DNA from: Parachryseolinea silvisoli
GTDB taxonomy: Bacteria > Bacteroidota > Bacteroidia > Cytophagales > Cyclobacteriaceae
NCBI RefSeq assembly: GCF_021190955.1
Contig: NZ_JAIOAO010000001.1
Location: 682,001 to 746,000 of the forward strand
Reading direction: 5' to 3'
Length of the DNA stretch: 64,000 nucleotides
Part shown: positions 52,568 through 62,655 of the stretch, piece after piece
Layout: the number at the start of each line of letters is the position of its first letter
Position numbering within the stretch: position 1 is the stretch's first letter
Position numbers and translations under genes: made by a program
Notes under the pieces: generated by a model
The model's database searches: none
Told to the model about the DNA's origin: nothing
Seen by the model: only the letters and a program-made list of their open reading frames with translations

Positions 52568-53925
52568 TAGAGCATGAGGTGTACTGTAAAGAAATAAACC
52601 GTTAATCCCAGCAGATCGTTGGTGGTGGTAATAAAAGGCCCTGCCGCCAATGCCGGGTTAAATCCAAAGCGATTTAATATAAGGGGTGTAATGGTACCGA
52701 TAAACGATGCAAACAGCACCACGCTGAACAGCGCGATCGACACCACGGAAGAAAGTCTATATTCACCAAAGAGCAAGATGTTGGCGCCGAGCACCAGCAA
52801 CGCCAGCACGAGCCCATTGAGCAGCGCGACAAAAAACATTTTAATAAGACGCTTCCACAACCCCTCGTCCACAAAGTCGGGGTTGGCAAGACTTTGCACA
52901 ACAAGCGACGAGGATTGTATGCCCACGTTACCACCCGTGGCCTGGATGAGCGGCGTAAAGAACGCAATGGCCGTGATGCGCGACAGCTCGGCTTCAAACA
53001 GGCCCATGAACTTGGCATTCATCAACCCGCCAAAGATCCCGATCAGCAGCCACGGCAGACGCGCCCGCGTGTTGCGCCAGATGCTGTCGTCTTCTTCTAC
53101 GTTCTCGCTGATACCCGACATGAGCTGCCGCTCTTCTTCCGCCTGCTCGGTAATAACGTCTACCACGTCGTCGATGGTGATCCGGCCCACCAGGTGGCCT
53201 TGCACATTGACGACCGGTACGGATTCCAGGTCGTATTTCTTCATGACCTCGGCGACTTCCCAATCTTCCATATAGGTTTCGACCGAGATGATATCTTCTT
53301 CGTAAATGTCGGCCACCAGCTTGCGCGCATCCGAGATAATCAGGTCTTGCAACGCTACCTTGCCCAGCAGCTTTTCGTGATCATCCACCACGTAGACGGC
53401 ATAGAATCGCGATACGTTTTCAGCCTGCTTGCGGATCTCCTCCACACACTGCACAACGGTCCAGTTAACATACGCCCGGATCAGCTCCTTCGCCATGAGG
53501 CCACCGGCCACGTTCTCTTCATAGCGCAGCAGGTCGGTGACCTGCACGCGCAGCTCGGAGTCGAGAAAAGAGATGACCTCCTCGCGCTCCTTTATAGGAA
53601 GCTCGTGCAGAATGTCGGCCGTATCATCCGACAACAGCTGGTTGAGAAAGACGGCAATCTCTTTGGGCTGGTATACTTTGAGGTATTGCTTGCGGATGTC
53701 GGGGTCGAGTCCGCGAATGATCTCGGCCTGCATGTCGATCGACATCAGGTCGATGATATACTTCGAATCGATCGGCAGGAATTCGTACAGCAGGGCGGTG
53801 ATGTCTTCGGCCTTTACACCGTCGAGCGCCTTGCGGATGAAAGGGTCGTCGTGTTCCTCCAGGGCCAGCTGGATGCGATCACGAAACTCTTTTGTCAGCT
53901 CAAATTCCAGTATTTGCTGCTCCAC
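52567..53925 (-). CDS. mgtE: MgtE-type magnesium transporter
   Basis: This 452-residue protein has an N-terminal MgtE domain (about 20-125), a pair of CBS domains (about 130-255, e.g. VNVQGHLVGRITIDDVVDVI), and about five C-terminal helices with the GGNVGIQSSSLVVQSLA pore signature near residue 333-350. It imports Mg2+ with the CBS/N domains closing the pore when Mg2+ is high. No Mg-sensing leader can be present because the start lies inside rsmA: the 5' end overlaps the rsmA 3' end by 26 bases. Confidence 0.95.
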   Translation of the reverse strand: MEQQILEFELTKEFRDRIQLALEEHDDPFIRKALDGVKAEDITALLYEFLPIDSKYIIDLMSIDMQAEIIRGLDPDIRKQYLKVYQPKEIAVFLNQLLSDDTADILHELPIKEREEVISFLDSELRVQVTDLLRYEENVAGGLMAKELIRAYVNWTVVQCVEEIRKQAENVSRFYAVYVVDDHEKLLGKVALQDLIISDARKLVADIYEEDIISVETYMEDWEVAEVMKKYDLESVPVVNVQGHLVGRITIDDVVDVITEQAEEERQLMSGISENVEEDDSIWRNTRARLPWLLIGIFGGLMNAKFMGLFEAELSRITAIAFFTPLIQATGGNVGIQSSSLVVQSLANPDFVDEGLWKRLIKMFFVALLNGLVLALLVLGANILLFGEYRLSSVVSIALFSVVLFASFIGTITPLILNRFGFNPALAAGPFITTTNDLLGLTVYFFTVHLML

Positions 53926-54712
53926 GGCTTTGCCCGATTAATTGGGTGAGGTATACAAACTGATCGACCGAGAGTTGCTCGGCGCGTTTGTCGAGGAGCT
54001 CCAGGGCCGAAATTTCGGCAGGCAAACTTAGAGGTTTTAGGGCATTGCGCAAGGTCTTGCGGCGGTTATTGAACCCCTGCTTGACCACCTGCACAAAGAG
54101 CTTTTCGTCACACGCCAACGCGTGTGTCTGGTTGCGCTCCAGCCGTATAACGGCCGACATCACTTTCGGCGGTGGTGTGAATACACCCGGCGGAACTTTG
54201 AACTGATACGTGATGGTATAATACGCTTGCAGTAACACACTCAGGATGCCATAGGTCTTGCTGCCGGGTGGCTCTGCAATACGATCGGCCACTTCCTTCT
54301 GCAGCATGCACACCACCGCACGCACGCGATGGCGTTCCTCCAGCACACGAAAGAAGATCTGCGACGAAATGTTATAGGGGAAGTTACCGATGATGGAGAA
54401 CGGCCCCGGAAAGAGGGTGCTCAGATCCACTTTCAGAAAATCGCCCGACACCACGCGGCCTTCCAGCGACGGATAGTGCTCGCCCAGGTATTGCACCGAG
54501 TCGCGGTCGATCTCGATCAGCTTCAGGTCGATGGCGGTATTCGTGTGCAGGTATTTGGTCAATACCCCCATGCCCGGACCGATCTCCAAAACGGACTCGC
54601 CCGGCGTGGGCTGCAGGGCGTCAACAATGCGTTTGGCAATACCCTCGTCGTGTAAAAAATGCTGGCCCAGAAACTTCTTCGGCCGGACCTTATTCGTCGG
54701 TTTACGTTGCAT
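53900..54712 (-). CDS. rsmA: 16S rRNA dimethyladenosine transferase
   Basis: This 270-residue methyltransferase (KsgA) dimethylates two adenosines near the 3' end of 16S rRNA. It begins with PKKFLGQHFLHDEGIAKRIVDAL, then shows SAM motif I LEIGPGMGVLT, and the catalytic NFPYNISSQIF (NxPY type). The ATG at 54712 (MQRKPTNK) is chosen; upstream residues to 54820 are not conserved. It leads an overlapping rsmA-mgtE-dehydrogenase operon and is divergent from pdxA. Confidence 0.95.
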   Translation of the reverse strand: MQRKPTNKVRPKKFLGQHFLHDEGIAKRIVDALQPTPGESVLEIGPGMGVLTKYLHTNTAIDLKLIEIDRDSVQYLGEHYPSLEGRVVSGDFLKVDLSTLFPGPFSIIGNFPYNISSQIFFRVLEERHRVRAVVCMLQKEVADRIAEPPGSKTYGILSVLLQAYYTITYQFKVPPGVFTPPPKVMSAVIRLERNQTHALACDEKLFVQVVKQGFNNRRKTLRNALKPLSLPAEISALELLDKRAEQLSVDQFVYLTQLIGQSRGAANTGI

Positions 54713-54805
54713 GCAGGGGTAAATGTACGGGGTTACGGCGGGTTGCCCGGTTAGCAGATAACGGATTTTTTTCATTAAATCGCAAAGAATTGATTTTTCT
54801 ACTGC

Positions 54806-55825
54806 ATGAGTACAGCGCAAAAACCCCGTATTGGAATTACCCTGGGTGACGTTAATGGCGTCGGTCCCGAGGTAGTGATCAAAGCTTTAACTGACAATCG
54901 GCTGCTGAACCTGGTCACGCCCGTGGTATACGGCTCGGCCCGGGTCATCACCTTTTACAAGAAGCTGCTGAACATCGAAGAGCTCAACTATACGCAGGTG
55001 CGCGGCAAAGGGCAGTATGCTCCCAAAAGCATAAACGTAGTGAACTGCTGGGAAGACGTGCTCGAAGTCAACCCCGGCAAAGCATCCCCCGAAACGGGCA
55101 AAGCATCCCTCGTGGCCTTGCAGCAGGCCTGCGAGGACCTCAAGGAAGGCCTCATCGACGCATTGGTGACAGCCCCCATTGACAAACACTCCGTACACAG
55201 CGACGCCTTTCCGTTTAAAGGCCATACCGAATACCTGACGCAGTTCTTTGGCGCCCAGGAAAGCCTCATGTTTATGGTCAGCGACACGCTGCGTGTCGGA
55301 CTGGTGACCGAGCATATCCCCGTAAAAGACATCGCCGCCGCCATTACGAAAGAACGGATCGAAGCCAAGCTGCGCCTGATGGAGCAGTCCCTGCGCAAGG
55401 ACTTCGGCATCAACAAACCGCGCATCGCGGTGCTGGGGCTGAACCCGCACGCCGGCGACGGCGGCCTGCTGGGAGAAGAAGACGAGAAGATCATCAAACC
55501 CGTAGTGACCGAGCAAAAGAACAAAGGCAAGCTGGTCTACGGCCCCTACGCCGCCGACGGTTTCTTTGCCGCCGGCAGCCACACCAAGTACGACGCGGTG
55601 CTGGCCATGTACCACGACCAGGGCTTGGTACCCTTCAAAACCCTCGCCTTTGAGCAGGGTGTCAACTTTACCGCAGGGTTATCGGTGGTCCGTACATCAC
55701 CCGATCATGGCACGGCATACACCCTGGCCGGCAAGAATAACGCGGACGAAAGCTCGCTGCGGCATGCCATTTACCAGGCCCATGATATTTTTAAACACCG
55801 AAATGAGCCGTCCACAGAAAAATAA
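54806..55825 (+). CDS. pdxA: 4-hydroxythreonine-4-phosphate dehydrogenase
   Basis: This 339-residue enzyme of pyridoxal phosphate synthesis oxidises 4-phosphohydroxythreonine. It shows RIGITLGDVNGVGPEV at the start, the metal-binding APIDKHSVHSD, GHTEYLTQFFG, LGLNPHAGDGGLLGEED, and AMYHDQGLVPFK near the active site. Length and motifs are typical. It is divergent from rsmA. Confidence 0.96.
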   Translation: MSTAQKPRIGITLGDVNGVGPEVVIKALTDNRLLNLVTPVVYGSARVITFYKKLLNIEELNYTQVRGKGQYAPKSINVVNCWEDVLEVNPGKASPETGKASLVALQQACEDLKEGLIDALVTAPIDKHSVHSDAFPFKGHTEYLTQFFGAQESLMFMVSDTLRVGLVTEHIPVKDIAAAITKERIEAKLRLMEQSLRKDFGINKPRIAVLGLNPHAGDGGLLGEEDEKIIKPVVTEQKNKGKLVYGPYAADGFFAAGSHTKYDAVLAMYHDQGLVPFKTLAFEQGVNFTAGLSVVRTSPDHGTAYTLAGKNNADESSLRHAIYQAHDIFKHRNEPSTEK

Positions 55826-55916
55826 GATTACTTAAGTCCGCGTTTTTAACATTTGACCGTCCGGCCCGCCATTATTTTGAATATTAAGTATATTTGATCT
55901 TCAAGTATTAGTTGAA

Positions 55917-56306
55917 ATGGATATAGTCACTAAAAAGCAACTGAACATACTTATTCAACTGGCCGAGGCCGACAAGCATTTCGCCAAAATTGAACGGGAA
56001 CTGATCTTTAAGATAGCCCGGGAGCGCAAGTTTCCCGAAGAGATCGTACTGGAGCTGATCCGTAACCCCGAGCCCATTGATTCGCTGGGGGCATTGTCCC
56101 TGGACCAAAAATTTGAATACCTGATGTCGAGTGTCGAGCTGGTTTTTGTGGACCAGAACGTGTTCGAAAGCGAGATCATTTTCAGCAAAAACATCGCCAT
56201 CAAGCTCGGTTTTAAGAAGGGCGTCATTGATTACATAATAGAGCATTACGAGACCAAAACACGTGCGGAGTTCCGCGAGATCGTGCTTCGTGATTTTCTG
56301 AGCTAA
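55917..56306 (+). CDS. TerB-like helical protein
   Basis: This 129-residue all-helical protein has a TerB-like pattern: LIQLAEADKHFAKIERELIFKIARERKFPEE near the start, with acidic residues where TerB binds metal, then DQKFEYLMSSVELVFVDQNVFESEIIF and a final helix. It is a cytosolic protein of unknown role. It follows pdxA by 91 bases and could be in the same transcript. The TerB link is by pattern only. Confidence 0.65.
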   Translation: MDIVTKKQLNILIQLAEADKHFAKIERELIFKIARERKFPEEIVLELIRNPEPIDSLGALSLDQKFEYLMSSVELVFVDQNVFESEIIFSKNIAIKLGFKKGVIDYIIEHYETKTRAEFREIVLRDFLS

Positions 56307-56440
56307 CCTTTTTTGCCCCCAAATAATGCCCTGGCGGCCTTTAAACCGCCCTCCCGCACCTTTTCTGAAAATGTATCCCCCCTACGGTGCAGATTGTAAT
56401 TAATTATCCTAAATTTGCCGACTAATTTTTAAAACGCCTT

Positions 56441-56989
56441 TTGGGCCTTGTTTTGGGAATTTACAGCGTCAATATCATTGGCCTGAGCAACAAAAAGCAC
56501 CCGTTTGAATACGAGCTGGGTGATGCGTTCTTCAGGGAGTACGGAACAGAGGACCTGGTTTCGCAGGGACATTTCCGTGCAGCGGTTACGCTGGACAAAC
56601 ACGAGACGTTCATCGGCGCCGAGTTTGTTTTGAAGGGAGTCGCCACGTTGGTGTGCGACCGCAGTCTCGAACCGTTTGAATACCCGATTGAAAGCCGTCG
56701 CGAGATTGTTTTCAAGTTCGGGGACAAAGACGAGGAGATGAGCGATGAGATCATCATGATCCACCGGGATACGGCAACACTCGAGCTGGGACACTACCTG
56801 TACGAGTTTATCGCCCTGGCGGTGCCGATGAAAAAGCTTCACCCGAAGTTTCAAAACGAAACATGGGACGAGGAGGAAGAAAATGCGGCAGGCAAGCTTG
56901 TCTACACGTCAGAGACCAAAAGCGATGATGGCACCGACGACGACGATGCGACCGACCCCCGCTGGGACATATTAAAGAAATTAAAATAA
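56441..56989 (+). CDS. YceD/DUF177-family protein
   Basis: This 182-residue protein lies 13 bases before rpmF, the position of yceD in most bacteria. The family pattern is seen in FVLKGVATLVCDRSLEPFEYPIESRREIVFKF (the cysteine block) and DTATLELGHYLYEFIALAVPMKKLHP, then an acidic linker and DPRWDILKKLK at the C-terminus. YceD is thought to help 23S rRNA or ribosome assembly. The TTG start at 56441 is weak; a later TTG is possible. Confidence 0.82.
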   Translation: MGLVLGIYSVNIIGLSNKKHPFEYELGDAFFREYGTEDLVSQGHFRAAVTLDKHETFIGAEFVLKGVATLVCDRSLEPFEYPIESRREIVFKFGDKDEEMSDEIIMIHRDTATLELGHYLYEFIALAVPMKKLHPKFQNETWDEEEENAAGKLVYTSETKSDDGTDDDDATDPRWDILKKLK

Positions 56990-57002
56990 ACTGTTTTAGA
57001 CT

Positions 57003-57194
57003 ATGCCGAATCCGAAGCGAAAAACCTCGAAAACCCGCCGGGATAAGAGAAGAACACATTACAAAGCCACTGCGAAGCAACTGGCTGTGTGTCCTACCAC
57101 GGGAGAAAATCACCTTCCTCACCGTGCCTTCTGGCACGAAGGCAAGCTTTACTACAACGGTAGAGTGGTGATGGAAAAAGAAGTTCTGGCGTAA
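57003..57194 (+). CDS. rpmF: Ribosomal protein L32
   Basis: This 63-residue protein starts [22 protein letters not shown] and contains [18 protein letters not shown], matching L32 of the large subunit; only one Cys is kept, so the zinc site of other bacteria is lost. It is 13 bases after the YceD-like gene. plsX, which usually follows rpmF, is absent and fabH comes next after 171 bases. Confidence 0.95.
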   Translation: MPNPKRKTSKTRRDKRRTHYKATAKQLAVCPTTGENHLPHRAFWHEGKLYYNGRVVMEKEVLA

Positions 57195-57365
57195 CTGCAT
57201 GAACGGGCCGATACTCGGGAAACATCCGTTCGTCCATCTTCGGGCGACATATGTCATGCCGGGTAAAGGTACCTGTACTATGCATCTCTCTCACGAGATT
57301 ACTAACGAATACACTCAAATGCTCGATGCCCCTGGCACCGGGCTTTTTCTTTTTTAACTATTTCT

Positions 57366-58361
57366 ATGACAAGCATAAGAGCAGCGATCACCGGCGTAGG
57401 CGGATATGTTCCGGAATATATTCTTACCAACCAGGAACTGGAGACCATGGTGGACACGACGGATGAGTGGATCACCTCCCGCACCGGTATCAAAGAGCGA
57501 CGCATCTTAAAAGGCGAGAACCAGGGCGTTTCGGTACTCGGCATTGCCGCGGTTAAAGACATGCTGGCAAAAACAAAAATAGACCCCAAGGAAATCGACT
57601 GCGTCATCTTCGCGACAGTAACAGCCGACATGACATTCCCGGCGACGGCGAACATCGTCGCGTCGGCCGTCGGTGCGACCAACGCCTTTAGCTTTGACAT
57701 GGGCGCGGCATGCTCGGGCTTTCTCTACGGCCTTTCGGCAGGTGCCAGCTATATCCAGTCGGGCATGTGTAAAAAAGTAGTGGTGATCGGCGGCGACAAG
57801 ATGTCGGCCATCATGGACTATACCGACCGTACCACCTGCATCATCTTCGGCGATGGCGCAGGGTGTGTGCTGCTGGAGCCTACGACAGAAGACGTAGGTA
57901 TAGTCGACGCTATACTAAAAAGCGACGGCGCGGGTGAAACATACCTGCACATGAAAGCCGGCGGCAGTCGCATGCCTGCTTCACGCGAGACGGTAGACAA
58001 ACGTCAGCACTTTGTATACCAGGAAGGTTCGGCTGTATTTAAGTTTGCCGTCACCAACATGGCCGAAGTATCTGCGCAGCTTGCCACACGCAACAACCTC
58101 ACTGCCGACAACATCAACTGGCTGGTGCCACACCAGGCCAACAAACGCATCATCGACGCTACCGCGCACCGTGTAGGCATCACGGAAGACAAAGTAATGA
58201 TGAACATCGAGCGTTACGGCAACACCACGGCGGGTACCATTCCGCTGTTGCTGTGGGACTACGAGAAGCAACTGAAGAAAGGTGACAACTTATTGTTGGC
58301 AGCTTTTGGCGGCGGCTTTACGTGGGGCGCGGTGTATGTAAAATGGGCTTATAACAGCTAG
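57366..58361 (+). CDS. fabH: 3-oxoacyl-ACP synthase III
   Basis: This 331-residue condensing enzyme starts fatty acid synthesis from acetyl-CoA and malonyl-ACP. The Cys nucleophile is in [13 protein letters not shown] (about Cys118), His in [12 protein letters not shown] (about 258-262), and Asn in [12 protein letters not shown] (about 285-295). The N-terminus [19 protein letters not shown] and the STRTGI-like SRTGIKERR are typical. It precedes efp by 107 bases. Confidence 0.96.
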   Translation: MTSIRAAITGVGGYVPEYILTNQELETMVDTTDEWITSRTGIKERRILKGENQGVSVLGIAAVKDMLAKTKIDPKEIDCVIFATVTADMTFPATANIVASAVGATNAFSFDMGAACSGFLYGLSAGASYIQSGMCKKVVVIGGDKMSAIMDYTDRTTCIIFGDGAGCVLLEPTTEDVGIVDAILKSDGAGETYLHMKAGGSRMPASRETVDKRQHFVYQEGSAVFKFAVTNMAEVSAQLATRNNLTADNINWLVPHQANKRIIDATAHRVGITEDKVMMNIERYGNTTAGTIPLLLWDYEKQLKKGDNLLLAAFGGGFTWGAVYVKWAYNS

Positions 58362-58468
58362 ACACTTGCAGGCTGCAGTACGTGTCTGCCGTCTCTCCGA
58401 CTGGCGTGCAGGTACCGCAACTTGCATTTACTCAATGTATTTGTAACTTAACGACCTAAATTTTTTTT

Positions 58469-59032
58469 ATGGCAACTGTATCAGACCTGAGCAAAGGAAA
58501 TTTCATGCGCTATAACGGCGAGGTGGTGCAGGTGGAAGAGCTCCAACACCGCACTCCCGGTAACTTGCGCGCATTTTACCAAATCAAGATGCGTAACGTA
58601 CGCAATGGTAAAGTGGCAGAAAACCGTTTCCGCCCAGGCGAAGAGGTAGAGATCCTGCGGGTCGAGACCAAAGAATATCAATACCTGTACGCCGACGGTG
58701 ACAGCCTGGTGTGTATGGACAAAGAGACCTTCGACCAGATTTACCTGGACAAAGCCTTGTTGGGTGACGCTATCCGGTTTATCAAAGAAGAAATAACGTT
58801 GTTGATTGCGTTTGAAAATGGTGAGACTGCCATTACTGCGGAACCTCCCGCGCACGTGATCATGGAAGTTCAATATACCGAGCCGGGCATGCAAGGTGAC
58901 ACAGCTACCCGTACACTCAAACCTGCCAAACTGGAAAACGGCGCAGAGATCCGTGTTCCGCTTTTTGTCAACACCGGTGATAAGATCAAGATCGAGACCG
59001 CCACTGGTGCCTATGTAGAACGTGTAAAATAA
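58469..59032 (+). CDS. efp: Translation elongation factor P
   Basis: This 187-residue protein has three beta-barrel domains. The tip residue of domain I is in the loop EELQHRTPGNLRAF, where other bacteria carry a modified Lys or Arg; here the loop shows RTPGN, so the likely tip residue is Arg33 or a neighbour. MKNVRNGK-type sequence (KMRNVRNGKV) and NTGDKIKIETATGAYVERV at the end are typical. It relieves stalling at polyproline. It starts 107 bases after fabH and accB follows after 9 bases. Confidence 0.95.
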   Translation: MATVSDLSKGNFMRYNGEVVQVEELQHRTPGNLRAFYQIKMRNVRNGKVAENRFRPGEEVEILRVETKEYQYLYADGDSLVCMDKETFDQIYLDKALLGDAIRFIKEEITLLIAFENGETAITAEPPAHVIMEVQYTEPGMQGDTATRTLKPAKLENGAEIRVPLFVNTGDKIKIETATGAYVERVK

Positions 59033-59041
59033 TTCGGAGCC

Positions 59042-59623
59042 ATGAGCAAAACCCGTGCAACCAAAACCCCCGCGAAGTCAGCGGCTAAACCCCAGCCGGC
59101 ACGCGCAGAATCCGGTTCATCGAACCAAACTATGAAGACATCTGAAATCCGCGACCTGATCGACTTTATTTCTACGACAGGCCTCAACGAAGTAAACATT
59201 GAAACCAAAGAGCTGAAGCTTCACGTAAAACGCGAGCCCGATCAGAAGGTTTTTAAATCTACGCCGGTCATGGCTCCTACCGTAGCGGCAGCGCCTGCTG
59301 CTACCGCCCCCGTTGCACAAGCTGCAGTGGCACCGGTATCGGCCCCGCGCGTTGAGGCTGCGCCTGTTGCCACCGGTAAAAATACCATCGACATCAAGTC
59401 GCCTATGATCGGTACCTTCTACCGCTCGGCCAACCCGGAATCTCCTTCCTTCGTTTCGGTCGGCGACAAAGTATCAAAAGGACAGACCGTCTGCATCATC
59501 GAAGCGATGAAGCTTTTCAACGAGATCGAGTCCGAAGTATCCGGTACGATTGTAAAAGTGATGGTGGAAAACTCCTCACCGGTAGAATACGACCAGGTTC
59601 TCTTCGTCGTAGAGCCGGATTAA
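59042..59623 (+). CDS. accB: Biotin carboxyl carrier protein of acetyl-CoA carboxylase
   Basis: This 193-residue carrier holds the biotin on Lys in [14 protein letters not shown] (about residue 158). The N-terminal part has [30 protein letters not shown], then an Ala/Pro-rich flexible linker, then the biotinyl domain (about 118-193). The ATG at 59042 follows efp by 9 bases; a second ATG at 59132 (MKTSEIRDL) is the start used by most homologues, so the first 30 Ala/Lys-rich residues may not be translated. Confidence 0.93.
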   Translation: MSKTRATKTPAKSAAKPQPARAESGSSNQTMKTSEIRDLIDFISTTGLNEVNIETKELKLHVKREPDQKVFKSTPVMAPTVAAAPAATAPVAQAAVAPVSAPRVEAAPVATGKNTIDIKSPMIGTFYRSANPESPSFVSVGDKVSKGQTVCIIEAMKLFNEIESEVSGTIVKVMVENSSPVEYDQVLFVVEPD

Positions 59624-59638
59624 TTCAGTTGACTGAAT

Positions 59639-59700
59639 CAAGGTTCAAAGCCAACGCCACACCTATTGTGCCGTGCGTGACGCTTTGAACCTTGCATTTT
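59639..59700. terminator. Perfect 13-bp hairpin between accB and accC
   Basis: CAAGGTTCAAAGC and GCTTTGAACCTTG form a perfect stem around a 30-base loop, followed by CATTTTT. It lies between two genes of one enzyme, so it would reduce or adjust accC expression rather than end a unit; it could also be a repeat. Confidence 0.5.
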
Positions 59701-59724
59701 TAACCTAGAACGCAGTAGAATACT

Positions 59725-61074
59725 ATGTTTAAAAAAATTCTGATAGCAAACCGCGGCGAGATCGCCCTGCGCGTTATCCGTACCTGCAAGGAAATGGGTA
59801 TCAAAACGGTGGCGGTATACTCTACGGCCGACCGTGAAAGCCTCCACGTTCGCTTTGCCGACGAGGCGGTTTGTATAGGCGATGCTCCCAGCAAAGACTC
59901 CTACCTCAACATACCGCGGATCATCTCCGCAGCGGAGATCACCAACGCCGACGCAATCCACCCGGGATACGGCTTCCTGTCGGAGCGCGCCGAGTTCTCG
60001 GCCATTTGCCACGAGTACGGTATCAAGTTCATCGGCCCCACACCGGCCATGATCAATGCCATGGGCGATAAGGCCACGGCAAAAGATACCATGAAACGCG
60101 CCGGCGTACCGACCATTCCCGGTTCGGACGGCCTGCTGGAGTCTGTGGAAGAAGGAATTCGCCTGTCGAATGAAATGGGCTACCCCGTGATCGTCAAGGC
60201 TACGGCCGGTGGCGGTGGCAAAGGTATGCGGATCATCAACAGCGAGTCGGAGTTTCAGAAGGCCTGGGACGACGCCAAGCGCGAAGCCGCAGCCTCCTTT
60301 GGCAACGACGGTCTGTACCTCGAGAAATTTGTAGAAGAGCCCCGCCACATTGAAATCCAGGTGATGGGCGACCAATACGGAAAAGTATGCCACTTGTCCG
60401 AGCGCGACTGCTCGATACAACGCCGTCACCAGAAGCTGGTGGAAGAAACCCCTTCGCCGGTCGTCAGCCAGGAACTGCGCGAGCGCATGGGCGAAGCCGC
60501 CATCCGCGGTGCCAAAGCGATCAACTACGAAGGTGCCGGCACCATCGAGTTCCTGCTAGACAAGCATGGCAACTTCTACTTCATGGAAATGAACACCCGG
60601 ATCCAGGTAGAGCACCCCATCACCGAAGAAGTGACCGACTACGACCTGATCAAAGAACAGATCAAGTCCGCCGCGGGTGTGCCGATCTCGGGTACCAACT
60701 ACTTCCCGAACCTGTTCGCGATGGAGTGTCGTATCAACGCCGAAGATCCGGCCAACGGCTTCCGTCCTTCACCGGGCAAGATCATTAACCTGCACCTGCC
60801 GGGCGGCCACGGCGTACGCATCGACAGCCACGTATACGCAGGCTACACCATCCCGCCAAACTACGACTCGATGATCGCCAAGCTAATCGTGAGCGGCCAG
60901 TCGCGCGAAGATGTCATTACCCGCATGAAGCGCGCGCTGAGCGAGTTCGTGATCGAAGGCGTTAAAACCACGATCCCGTTCCACCTGGCGCTGATGGACA
61001 ACCCCACCTTCCGGTCGGGTAAGTTCACCACCAAGTTCCTGGAGACATCGTTTGACTTCTCGGTGCTGAAGTAA
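59725..61074 (+). CDS. accC: Biotin carboxylase of acetyl-CoA carboxylase
   Basis: This 449-residue ATP-grasp enzyme carboxylates biotin on AccB. It shows [35 protein letters not shown], the ATP loop [12 protein letters not shown] (about 162-173), EVPRHIEIQ-like ([12 protein letters not shown]), [13 protein letters not shown], and [16 protein letters not shown] with the catalytic Glu and Arg. Length is typical. It follows accB with a hairpin between them. Confidence 0.97.
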   Translation: MFKKILIANRGEIALRVIRTCKEMGIKTVAVYSTADRESLHVRFADEAVCIGDAPSKDSYLNIPRIISAAEITNADAIHPGYGFLSERAEFSAICHEYGIKFIGPTPAMINAMGDKATAKDTMKRAGVPTIPGSDGLLESVEEGIRLSNEMGYPVIVKATAGGGGKGMRIINSESEFQKAWDDAKREAAASFGNDGLYLEKFVEEPRHIEIQVMGDQYGKVCHLSERDCSIQRRHQKLVEETPSPVVSQELRERMGEAAIRGAKAINYEGAGTIEFLLDKHGNFYFMEMNTRIQVEHPITEEVTDYDLIKEQIKSAAGVPISGTNYFPNLFAMECRINAEDPANGFRPSPGKIINLHLPGGHGVRIDSHVYAGYTIPPNYDSMIAKLIVSGQSREDVITRMKRALSEFVIEGVKTTIPFHLALMDNPTFRSGKFTTKFLETSFDFSVLK

Positions 61075-61095
61075 TCGTCAGCATCCCTGGGAATA

Positions 61096-61140
61096 ATGCC
61101 CGGAAGACAGCCCAGCGCTGTTTTCCGGGCATATTTTTTT
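61096..61140 (+). terminator. Rho-independent terminator after accC
   Basis: ATGCCCGGAA and TTCCGGGCAT pair, with inner ACAGC/GCTGT extending the stem, and ATTTTTTTT follows. It lies 21 bases after the accC stop. Confidence 0.9.
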
Positions 61141-61248
61141 ACTCCCCGCTCCTACCCTCTCAGTAGCCACCAATCCCTGTATCCATACAGAATCACATTC
61201 CGTTAACGTCCGGAAGCAGTGGCGCATCGGATTAATCCGTATTTTTAC

Positions 61249-62613
61249 ATGTCTATCGTTCGTTTTACCATGCAATCATCAGAAGAAACCCTCTCCGGCT
61301 GGGGCAATATTCCCGCCGCGGCCAGCCAGGTATTTTACCCTCAAACCGCCCGCGACATTCGCGCTGCCCTCGACTCCGGCAAGATTCTGCCGCGAGGCCT
61401 CGGCCGCAGCTATGCCGACCAGGCCACCAACCGTGAACATCACATCCTGAAAATGGAGAAGATGAATCACTTCCTGGCCTTCGATGCCGAGAAGGGCATC
61501 CTCCACTGCGAAGCCGGCGTAAGCCTGGAAGAGATCATCGACCACCTCGCACCCCGGGGCTGGTTTCCGCTCATTACTCCCGGCACCAAGTTCATCACCA
61601 TCGGCGGCGCCATCGCCAACGATGTACACGGCAAAGCGCACCACGCCGACGGCTCGTTTGTAAACTGCGTCTATGATTTTACCATCTTGCTGGCCAACGG
61701 AGAGATCGTACGCGCCAGCCGCGACGAGAACGCCGACCTGTTCTGGGCCAACTTCGGCGGCCTGGGCCTGCTCGGCACCATCCTGACCGCCACCATCCAG
61801 CTACGCAAGATCGAGACGACCTACTTCGTACAAAAAGCCGTCGCCGCCCGCAACCTCGACGAGATGCTGGCGGCCATCGACGTAAGCGAGCAAACCTATA
61901 GTTCATCCGTTGCCTGGATCGACTCCATGGCCAAAGGCAAAAACCTGGGCCGCGGCGTATTGACCATGGGCAACCACGCCCTGTTGAAAGACCTGCCGCC
62001 CAAGCTGCGCACCAACCCCCTGAAGCTCGGCAAAAAAGCCAAGCTAGCGGTACCGTTCTACCTGCCCAGCTTCACGCTGAATACGTTGACGGTAAAGATC
62101 CTCAACACAGCACTATACATTATGCAGAAGAACGGCGCGCCCATCGCGCACTACGACAAATTCTTCTACCCGCTTGATATGATCAACAACTGGAACCGCG
62201 GCTATGGCAAGCGCGGCTTCATTCAATACCAGTTCGTACTGCCGATGGAAAAGGGTCCGGAGAACATCCGGAAGATCCTGACCGAGATCACGCAAAGCAA
62301 CTGCGTACCGTTCCTGAACGTGCTGAAAAAATTCGGCAAAGGGCAGGGTGGCCTGCTGTCGTTCCCCTTCGAGGGCTACACCTTCGCCATCGACTTCCCG
62401 ATAACGGAGCAGCTGAAGCCGTTTACGCAAAAGCTTGATAAGATGGTGCTGGATATGGGCGGACGGATTTACCTGGGGAAAGATGCCTACTTAGATGAGC
62501 CTACATTCAAGGCGATGTACCCCCAACACAAAGACTGGCTGGACATCAAAAAGAAATACGACCCACGAGACGTATTCAGCTCCGACCTATCCCGTCGCAT
62601 AGGCCTCGCATAA
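61249..62613 (+). CDS. FAD-binding oxidoreductase (DprE1-like)
   Basis: This 454-residue FAD enzyme of the vanillyl-alcohol-oxidase/PCMH type shows ILPRGLGRSYADQ (FAD phosphate loop), TPGTKFITIGGAIANDVHGKAHH with a His like that which binds flavin, and a C-terminal ALO-type substrate domain. The order and motifs resemble decaprenylphosphoryl-ribose oxidase DprE1, but no DprE2-like reductase is adjacent, so the substrate is open. The ATG at 61249 is used; a GTG at 61219 and an ATG at 61270 are alternatives. Confidence 0.85.
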   Translation: MSIVRFTMQSSEETLSGWGNIPAAASQVFYPQTARDIRAALDSGKILPRGLGRSYADQATNREHHILKMEKMNHFLAFDAEKGILHCEAGVSLEEIIDHLAPRGWFPLITPGTKFITIGGAIANDVHGKAHHADGSFVNCVYDFTILLANGEIVRASRDENADLFWANFGGLGLLGTILTATIQLRKIETTYFVQKAVAARNLDEMLAAIDVSEQTYSSSVAWIDSMAKGKNLGRGVLTMGNHALLKDLPPKLRTNPLKLGKKAKLAVPFYLPSFTLNTLTVKILNTALYIMQKNGAPIAHYDKFFYPLDMINNWNRGYGKRGFIQYQFVLPMEKGPENIRKILTEITQSNCVPFLNVLKKFGKGQGGLLSFPFEGYTFAIDFPITEQLKPFTQKLDKMVLDMGGRIYLGKDAYLDEPTFKAMYPQHKDWLDIKKKYDPRDVFSSDLSRRIGLA

Positions 62614-62623
62614 AGTATAAAGC

Positions 62624-62650
62624 AAAGGCCCCGACAAGTCGGGGCCTTTT
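62624..62650 (+). terminator. Terminator after the FAD oxidoreductase gene
   Basis: AAAGGCCCCGA and TCGGGGCCTTTT form an 11-bp stem with a 4-base loop followed by T residues, between two convergent genes. Confidence 0.85.
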
Positions 62651-62655
62651 TATTA

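Noticed and set aside
53926-54000. Mg2+ riboswitch before mgtE
   Set aside because: The mgtE start overlaps rsmA, so there is no untranslated leader to hold one.
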